A stretch of 64,000 nucleotides of DNA, taken from positions 3,878,504 through 3,942,503 of the forward strand of contig NZ_CP100445.1 of NCBI RefSeq assembly GCF_024227435.1, given 5' to 3'. Position 1 is the stretch's first letter. The number at the start of each line of letters is the position of its first letter. Positions 58,485 to 64,000 of this stretch are shown piece after piece. The notes under the pieces are model-generated. The model was not told where the DNA came from, did not search any database, and was given only the letters and a program-made list of their open reading frames with translations. A program made the translations under genes and the position numbers. The DNA comes from Natrinema caseinilyticum. Its GTDB lineage: Archaea; Halobacteriota; Halobacteria; Halobacteriales; Natrialbaceae.

Positions 58485-61169
58485 CTAGTTCGACGCCAAC
58501 AGCTCCACTTCGGGCGGCTGGCCGCGCTCGAGTCGGGAGCGATTCGACGTCGCGTCCTTCTCGACGCGGACGAGCGAGTCGGCCGCGCCGACGAGTTCCT
58601 CGTCGTGACTGACGACGACGATCTGTTCGACGCCCAGATCGCGCATCGATTCGACGAGCGAGACGAGTTGCGTCACGTGACCGGCGTCGAGAAACACCGT
58701 CGGCTCGTCGAGGATCAGCGGCGGCATCGGCGCGGTTCCCTCGACGCCCTCCGCGAGCAGTCGATAGATCGCACACCGCAGGCTGAGGTTGAACAGCGCG
58801 CGTTCACCGCCCGACAATTGTTCGGGCTCGAGCGCTTCGCCGTCTTTCTGATAGACGGTCAGCCGATAGTCACCGTCGAGGTCGATCGACGCGTAGGAGT
58901 CGTTCTGGTAGACCAGCTCGAAGGTTTCGTTGAGCAGCCGCTCGAGCGTCTCGACGTTCCGCTGGCGGAGTTCGGCCCGCAGTTCGCCGTAGGTCGTCTG
59001 CAGCGTCTCGGCCTCGTCGTACAGCGCCTCGAGTCGGTCGCACCGCTCCTCGACGGCTTCGAGACGCTCGCGGCGTTCCTCGAGTTCCTCGAGTTCCCGC
59101 TCGACGGCCCCGATCGCGTTCTGGACCTCGGTTCGCTTCTCCGCGAGGTCGTCGAGTTTCTCGTCGACCTGCTCGATGTAGTTCTCGGCGTTTGTCTTGT
59201 CAGCGCGAGCGGTTTCGACCCGGTCTTCGTCGAACTCCGATTCGAGGTCCCGCTTTCTGTCGCGCTTTGCCGAGAGCTGTTCCCGGCGTTCGTCGTTCAT
59301 CGTCTCCCAGTCCTGCCGTCGTTCGCGCAAGGTTTCGATTTCGCTCTCGAGCGTCGCGCGCTCGTCGGCGATTTCCGACACGCGGCGAAGCGATGCGAGC
59401 GCGTCCTTGAGTTCCCCGCGCTCGGTGTTGATCTCGCCGAGCGCGGCTCTCGCCTCGGCCACGTCTTCCTCGCGGTCGTCCGCTTCGGATCGCTTCGCCT
59501 CGGCTTCGGCCTCGTACTCCGCGGCGTCCTCTCGGAGCTGTGCTCGCTGATCGCGGCGGTCGGCCAGCGATTCGCGTTTCTCCGCGAGCAACTGCTCGAT
59601 GTTGTTCCGGTTCTCCTCGAGGCGATCGACACGCCGTTCAGCGTCCCGCAGTTTCTCGGCCCGTTCGATCCGGTCGGCGAGATCGTCGCGGTCGGCCTCG
59701 AGGTCGTCTCGTCGCTCCTCGAGATCGGCGAGTTCCTCCCGTCGGTCGTCTATGACGTCCACGTGGGGCGAGTCCTGGACCGGTTGCCCGCACTCTGGGC
59801 ATTTTCCCTCCTCGAGCAGCCGTTCGCCCTCCTCGATCGCCGTCTTTGCGGCTCTGATGTCGGCGGTGACGTCGTTGGTCTCGGAGACCAGTTTCTCCCG
59901 TTCGGCCTCGAGGGCTTCGAGCGTGGATTCGGCCTCCCCGAAGTCGATCGGCGAGTCGTCGAACGTCGCTCGCGCGGTTTCGATCTGCGTCTCGAGGTCG
60001 TCGAGACGGTCTTCGCGTTCCGCGATCGTCTCTTCGTCGGCTTCTATTCGGTCGTCGAGGCTGTCGGCCTCCTCGCGAGCCTCCGTTACCTGTGACTCGA
60101 GGTCGTCGGCCTCCTCGCGGAGCCGTTCGATCTCGTTTGTCCCCTCGGTGATCGTCACGCGAACGTCTTCGAGGTCGTCCCGAAGATCCTCGTCGCGTGC
60201 CTCGAGATCGTCGATACGCCGTCGGACCGTTTCCCGATCTGGATCGGCCGTCTCGAGGTCGACGTCCTCGAGGAGGTCGACGCGTTCGGTCGCGAGTTCG
60301 TCGCGGCGCTCCCGGATTTCGCGGATGTCGTCGGTCGCTTCCTCGCGTTTGCGTTCGGTCTCGCCGATCTTCGACCTGATGTCGTCGATCTCTTCGGCGA
60401 GTGACACGATCTCTTCGCGGGTCTCCTCGTGGCGATCGAGGACCGTTTGTGCCGTCTCGAGCGTTTTCTGGGCCTGTTCGCGCTGGGTTTCGTAATGCTC
60501 GATCTCGTCCGCGAGATCGGACCGCCGGGATTCGAGCCCGTTCAGGCGCTCGTGGAGGTCTTTTTTCTCCTTCTGTTCGACCTGTTTGCGGACGTCAACG
60601 AGGACTTCACGCTGGCCGTCGAGGACTGTCTTGACGCCGAGTCGAGCCTCGCTGCCCCGCTCGCGGTACTCCTCGAGTGCGCCGAGCTGGAGGAGGTCGT
60701 CGATCATGTCCTGTCGGTCGCTCGGCGAGGCGTGAATGAGCTTGTTGACCTCTCCCTGGCGAACGTACGCGCAGTTGACGAAGGCTTCGGCGTCCATCCG
60801 CAGGAGGTGGGTCACCTCGCGACGGACGTCGCGGGCGCCCTCGATCGTTCCGGTCGGCGTTTCGAGGACGCATTTCGTGGTGGTAGCACGGTCGCCGCGC
60901 AGTTTCAGACGCCGTTCGACCCGATACTCGGCGCCGTCGTGGGTGAACCAGAGTTCGACCTCGGCTTCTTCCTCGCCGGTCGTGATGACGTCGTCGAGGG
61001 TTCGGTCGGCAAGCGCCTTCGAACCGTAGAGCGCGAAGAAGACCGCTTCGAGCAGCGTCGACTTCCCGCTTCCGTTGACGCCGTGGACGACGGTGACGCC
61101 GTGCTCGAGCGAGAGGTCGGCGTCGCCGTAGCACTTAAATTTCAGAAGCCGGACACGGTCGACTCTCAC
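58485..61169 (-). CDS. rad50: DNA double-strand break repair ATPase Rad50
   Basis: An 894-aa SMC-like ATPase that with Mre11 processes double-strand breaks. The N-terminal half-site has Walker A VHGVNGSGKSTLLEAVF (about residues 28-44). A very long coiled coil (about 180-720) is broken by the zinc hook LEEGKCPECGQPVQDSPHV (CPEC at about 455). The C-terminal part carries the signature LSGGERALFNLSLRCAIYRL (about 796-815) and Walker B LILDEPTVFLDAG. Its start overlaps the mre11 stop by 4 bp, so it is the second gene of the leftward operon. Confidence 0.97.
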   Translation of the reverse strand: MRVDRVRLLKFKCYGDADLSLEHGVTVVHGVNGSGKSTLLEAVFFALYGSKALADRTLDDVITTGEEEAEVELWFTHDGAEYRVERRLKLRGDRATTTKCVLETPTGTIEGARDVRREVTHLLRMDAEAFVNCAYVRQGEVNKLIHASPSDRQDMIDDLLQLGALEEYRERGSEARLGVKTVLDGQREVLVDVRKQVEQKEKKDLHERLNGLESRRSDLADEIEHYETQREQAQKTLETAQTVLDRHEETREEIVSLAEEIDDIRSKIGETERKREEATDDIREIRERRDELATERVDLLEDVDLETADPDRETVRRRIDDLEARDEDLRDDLEDVRVTITEGTNEIERLREEADDLESQVTEAREEADSLDDRIEADEETIAEREDRLDDLETQIETARATFDDSPIDFGEAESTLEALEAEREKLVSETNDVTADIRAAKTAIEEGERLLEEGKCPECGQPVQDSPHVDVIDDRREELADLEERRDDLEADRDDLADRIERAEKLRDAERRVDRLEENRNNIEQLLAEKRESLADRRDQRAQLREDAAEYEAEAEAKRSEADDREEDVAEARAALGEINTERGELKDALASLRRVSEIADERATLESEIETLRERRQDWETMNDERREQLSAKRDRKRDLESEFDEDRVETARADKTNAENYIEQVDEKLDDLAEKRTEVQNAIGAVERELEELEERRERLEAVEERCDRLEALYDEAETLQTTYGELRAELRQRNVETLERLLNETFELVYQNDSYASIDLDGDYRLTVYQKDGEALEPEQLSGGERALFNLSLRCAIYRLLAEGVEGTAPMPPLILDEPTVFLDAGHVTQLVSLVESMRDLGVEQIVVVSHDEELVGAADSLVRVEKDATSNRSRLERGQPPEVELLASN

Positions 61170-62536
61170 GCGAAATCACCCAGCGACGCGGTCTCGCCGT
61201 CGGACGAATCGTCGGCGGTTTCGGCGTCCGTAGCCGTGTCGGCGGTTTCGGTGTCCATAGCCGAGTCAGCGGTGTCGGTTTCGATATCGTCACCCACGTT
61301 CTCGTCGGTCACCGCATCGGCCGACGCAGTCGGGTCGGCCGCGGACTCGGGTCCGTCGGCGATCTCATCGGCGACCGTCGTCACGTCCTCGTCGCTCGGC
61401 TCGCGATCGGGAGCGGGTTCGAAGGCCGACCGGTCCTCCTCGAGCAATTCGCGAACTCGACGTTCGACCGATTCACGGACGTTCGCGTCCGCGAGGTCGT
61501 CGTTTCGGACCGTTTCGTCTATCTCGAGTGCGGCGTCGCTGAGCCCGAGTTCACGGACGCGCTTGCGGACCGCGTCGTCGGGGTCGGCGAAACTGACCGA
61601 CACGGCCTCGTCCTCGTCGGGGAGTTCCCGCCGGTCGTTGACGCGAGCGACGAGCGCACCGCGGTCGACCGCGAGTTCCTCGACCGCTGCGGGGGTGACC
61701 GGTCGGCCGTCCCCTTCGACGGTGACGATGACGACTGCATCCGTGAGGTCGTGTTGACGAACGCGTTCCTGTACGCGGTCGATCCCTTCGCCGGCTGCTA
61801 ACTCGACGTCGACGAAGACGAACTCCCGGGTCGCGGTGAGCCCGCGACGGCGGATCGCGACCGTCCCGTTTTCAACGTCCACGAGGTTGTAGCCTCGATC
61901 CTCGCGTTCGCTCGCGCTCGCGCGCTCGGTCGAACCGCAGTAGGTGACCCACGTATCGAGGACCTCGGCGGTGTCGGGCGCGTGGTTGTCCCCCAGCAGG
62001 ACGGCGTCGAAATCGACCGTCGACTCGCGGAGGACGGTTTCCGTCTCCCAATCCGCGTGCGCAAAGGGTTCGAAGAGGCCGTGACTGACCAGCGTGGCGC
62101 AGTCGGCCTCGTCGGGCATCGACGCGAACTCGTACTCGAGGTCCCCGCGTCGCGAGCGTGGGACGAAGTCGAGTCCGTAGAACGCCACGTCGTCGACGAC
62201 GACCGGGTCGGCGCCGAGGCGTGTCGCCAGTCCGAGATCCGCGAAGAGATCGAGCCACTGGGCGTCACGTTTCGACTCGTGATTGCCGACCACGGCGAGA
62301 AACGGAATATCGGCGTCGGCAAGCGTTCGAAGGACGTCGACGGTTCCCTGGAGGTCGACGAGACTCGGTCGGCGGTCGTGAAAGAGGTCGCCGGCGTGGA
62401 CCACCGCGTCGACGTCGTCCGAGACCGCGTCCTGGACGACGTTGCGAAATGCCTCGAGGAAGTCCCGTCGTCGCTCGGGCGAGTTGTACTGCTGGTACCC
62501 GATGTGGGTATCGCCCGTGTGGATTACCCGCGTCAT
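61166..62536 (-). CDS. mre11: DNA repair nuclease Mre11
   Basis: A 456-aa Mn-dependent nuclease, partner of Rad50. Phosphodiesterase motifs are HTGDTHIGYQQYNSPERRRD (about residues 6-25), VVHAGDLFHDRRPS (about 44-57), LAVVGNHESK (about 78-87), TLVSHGLFEPFAH (about 148-160) and LLGDNHAPDTAEV (about 179-191). The C-terminal 85 residues form an acidic Thr/Ala-rich repetitive tail (TADSAMDTETADTATDAETA), probably disordered. First gene of the mre11-rad50 operon. Confidence 0.96.
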   Translation of the reverse strand: MTRVIHTGDTHIGYQQYNSPERRRDFLEAFRNVVQDAVSDDVDAVVHAGDLFHDRRPSLVDLQGTVDVLRTLADADIPFLAVVGNHESKRDAQWLDLFADLGLATRLGADPVVVDDVAFYGLDFVPRSRRGDLEYEFASMPDEADCATLVSHGLFEPFAHADWETETVLRESTVDFDAVLLGDNHAPDTAEVLDTWVTYCGSTERASASEREDRGYNLVDVENGTVAIRRRGLTATREFVFVDVELAAGEGIDRVQERVRQHDLTDAVVIVTVEGDGRPVTPAAVEELAVDRGALVARVNDRRELPDEDEAVSVSFADPDDAVRKRVRELGLSDAALEIDETVRNDDLADANVRESVERRVRELLEEDRSAFEPAPDREPSDEDVTTVADEIADGPESAADPTASADAVTDENVGDDIETDTADSAMDTETADTATDAETADDSSDGETASLGDFA

Positions 62537-62625
62537 TGACCAGTCGTTGGCGAGCCGACCCTAAAGGGGTTCCGTGACCGGAGTGAAAGTAACGTCGGAC
62601 CGACCGTCCAGGCGACTGATGCCGG

Positions 62626-63270
62626 TCAAAGATCGCCGTTACTGGTTCCCTCGGGGACGAACTTCGAAGCGACCCAGCCGATTCCGGCGGCGACGGCGGC
62701 GGGAACGGTGACGAAAACGAGCAGAACGACGAAGAAGCCACCGCGTGCACCGAGTCCGCCTTCGACGGTGACGAACGGACTAAACGCGATCACCGGCACG
62801 AACAACAGGACGATTGCGACGGCGTACCCGCTTTTCGCGACCGCCTCTTGAACGGTCCGACACCGGACGAGGTAGACCGTCGCTCCCACCCACGTGACGA
62901 GACCGAAGATACCGGCCACCCCACCACCGGCGACGATCGCTAGGACGAACGTTCCCACGACGCCGACGAGGAGTCCACCGACGATCCCGACGACGGCAGT
63001 GAGCGTATTGTCCACGATGCCGTGGGGGTCCAACAGCCCGCTCCTATCGGATCCAGCGTGGCTATCCGCTGGGGTCGTTGCGCCGGTGCGGCCCGTGCTC
63101 CTCGGCGAAGTACCGGCCGCCGATTCTTCACTTTCAGCCACTCCGTCTTCGCCCGGTCCGGCGACCGCCGAGCCATCGGGTATATCGGCCCAGCAGTGCA
63201 TGCAGTACGTCGCCGTCTGCCCGACGGGTTCGCCACAGTCCGGACAGCGCGGGTCGTCGGCTTCACTCAT
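62626..63270 (-). CDS. Zinc-ribbon membrane protein of unknown function
   Basis: A 214-aa protein opening with a zinc ribbon (CPDCGEPV ... ATYCMHCWADI, about residues 9-29). An acidic low-complexity linker and four hydrophobic helices follow (about 90-115, 116-135, 148-168, 183-203). Such zinc-ribbon membrane proteins are common in haloarchaea and of unknown role. The ribbon faces the cytoplasm in the usual orientation. It lies 89 bp upstream of mre11 in the same direction, so co-transcription is possible. Confidence 0.8.
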   Translation of the reverse strand: MSEADDPRCPDCGEPVGQTATYCMHCWADIPDGSAVAGPGEDGVAESEESAAGTSPRSTGRTGATTPADSHAGSDRSGLLDPHGIVDNTLTAVVGIVGGLLVGVVGTFVLAIVAGGGVAGIFGLVTWVGATVYLVRCRTVQEAVAKSGYAVAIVLLFVPVIAFSPFVTVEGGLGARGGFFVVLLVFVTVPAAVAAGIGWVASKFVPEGTSNGDL

Positions 63271-63667
63271 CGCCCGTCCTCGTCGCCTCGAGATCCGTGA
63301 GAGTCGTGATCATCGTTCGATCGGTTTCGGGACGGAGACACTACAGGATTGTAACGTTTTCACCCGGACACGACGGTCGAGGCTACCGTAGTCGACGGTG
63401 GTCGGCGATACGCAGCCACACAGTCGCCGATCGCCGGCAATACGCGTACAGACGCGACTCGCAGTTGGACGACGATGACATCGGACGCATCGAATCACGC
63501 CGACGCCTCGGCGCCGGCCGCTGAGAATACCCCTGCGGGTTCGCACCCGAACGAGCACGGCCGGGTATCAGAGGCCGTGCGATACGTCTGAACACCTCGG
63601 TCGAAAGGGCGTCCGCTCGAGTCCTGTCGCGACGAAGACGAATCGACGGCGACGGAACAGTCCCCGA
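63271..63667. other. Intergenic region without a supported gene
   Basis: All frames are Arg/Ser-rich. No TATA, repeat or RNA gene could be recognised with confidence. Confidence 0.45.
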
Positions 63668-63937
63668 TCAGGCCTCGATATCGAGACTGTAGAGGCGCTT
63701 GCGAGCGTCTGAGAACGAGAAACGGGAGTCGATAACGTTCTCTTCGTCGAGACGGTTCAGCGCGTACCGGACCGTTCGGGACGGAAGCAGCGTCTCGTCG
63801 GCGAGTTGTTGCTGGGTCATCGTATCGTTGTACTCGAGGACTTTCGCGACGAGTTTCGCACTCGGTGGAAGGTCGCGGACGTCGTCCCACGTCCCCGACT
63901 GGCTAGGCTCCTGTCGAAGCGACTCTGAGGCGCTCAT
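63668..63937 (-). CDS. Small winged-helix DNA-binding protein
   Basis: An 89-aa protein whose main part is a MarR/TrmB-like winged HTH (PSAKLVAKVLEYNDTMTQQQ, LADETLLPSRTVRYALNRLD, EENVIDSRFSFSDARKRLYS). The N-terminal 20 residues are polar. Probably a DNA-binding regulator. Its promoter region to the window end is AT-rich. An 11-bp dyad TATTCCGAATA (63948-63958) is just upstream. Confidence 0.85.
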   Translation of the reverse strand: MSASESLRQEPSQSGTWDDVRDLPPSAKLVAKVLEYNDTMTQQQLADETLLPSRTVRYALNRLDEENVIDSRFSFSDARKRLYSLDIEA

Positions 63938-63947
63938 CGTATCTCCC

Positions 63948-63958
63948 TATTCCGAATA
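63948..63958. promoter_or_regulatory. 11-bp dyad upstream of the winged-helix gene
   Basis: TATTCCGAATA is a perfect odd palindrome (TATTC-C-GAATA), 11-21 bp upstream of the start at 63937. A related TATTCC occurs again near 63977. It could be an autoregulatory site. Confidence 0.35.
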
Positions 63959-64000
63959 CGAGGTGATAATATTTTCTATTCCATTTGATGCTTGTGGGTA

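Noticed and set aside
61205..61290. Short repeats in the mre11 3' end
   Set aside because: They encode the disordered acidic Thr/Ala tail of Mre11 and do not look like a mobile element.
1..64000. CRISPR array, tRNA, rRNA, insertion sequence, integrase
   Set aside because: I looked for spaced direct repeats, cloverleaf-like segments, transposase and integrase motifs and saw none. A tRNA scan would be needed to exclude tRNAs fully.

Overview
The window reads as chromosomal DNA of a halophilic archaeon. The evidence is the GC-rich sequence, very acidic proteins (Asp/Glu-rich, Lys-poor), archaeal information-processing genes (RNA polymerase subunit P, ribosomal proteins L37Ae, S15 and S3Ae, prefoldin beta, family B DNA polymerase, Mre11-Rad50, KEOPS Pcc1), leaderless genes with TATA-like boxes about 25-35 bp before the start codon, and Tat signals and halocyanin-type cupredoxins. 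The hexamer CTCGAG is very frequent (Leu-Glu codons), which together with the protein sequences suggests Natrialbales/Natrialbaceae; that placement is an inference.

Layout. 1-3.3 kb: 3' part of a NodU/CmcH-type carbamoyltransferase, an MFS transporter and a decayed double zinc-ribbon gene. 3.2-7.6 kb: surE, DUF2103, then an information-processing stretch (L37Ae, RpoP, Pcc1, DUF2243 membrane protein, prefoldin beta, DUF3194). 7.6-14 kb, mostly leftward: a small haloarchaeal protein, a LUD/Fe-S lutB-lutC pair, a secreted protein with a large internal duplication, and the GMP synthase glutaminase subunit. 14-20 kb, rightward: small zinc-ribbon and membrane proteins, YbjQ, a Tat-exported protein, a permease carrying a YHS domain, and an acyl-CoA synthetase-like enzyme. 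20-30 kb: an Lrp/AsnC regulator, DUF2071, DUF2797, a PhoD phosphatase with a laminin-B-like tail, a BsuPI-like protein, a CbiX/DR2241 pair, a Trm112-like protein and PurA. 30-36.5 kb: an HTH protein, a large acidic coiled-coil protein with UPF0058, DUF998, and an ABC ATPase behind a perfect iron-box-like palindrome. 36.6-40.6 kb: a type IV pilus-like ATPase/membrane pair whose ATPase carries a compensated double frameshift. 40.9-43.6 kb: a tight operon of S15, a degenerate RecJ-like protein, a second Pcc1-like protein and S3Ae. 43.7-50 kb: ABM monooxygenase, halocyanin, archaetidylserine synthase, HEAT repeats, a phospholipase-D-like protein, and a ferritin-like/DtxR pair. 50-54 kb: sufCBD behind a 20-bp perfect palindrome. 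54-64 kb: PolB (no intein), three small haloarchaeal genes, mre11-rad50, a zinc-ribbon membrane protein and a winged-helix protein.

No rRNA, tRNA, CRISPR array, insertion sequence or integrase was recognised. I did not find one large novel system. The observations most worth checking are three candidate operators (ABC ATPase, suf, lut), the iron-handling theme that may link the DtxR regulator, the ferritin-like protein, the iron-box ABC ATPase and suf, the double frameshift in the pilus ATPase, a cysteine-free L37Ae, and the two Pcc1-like genes next to translation genes.
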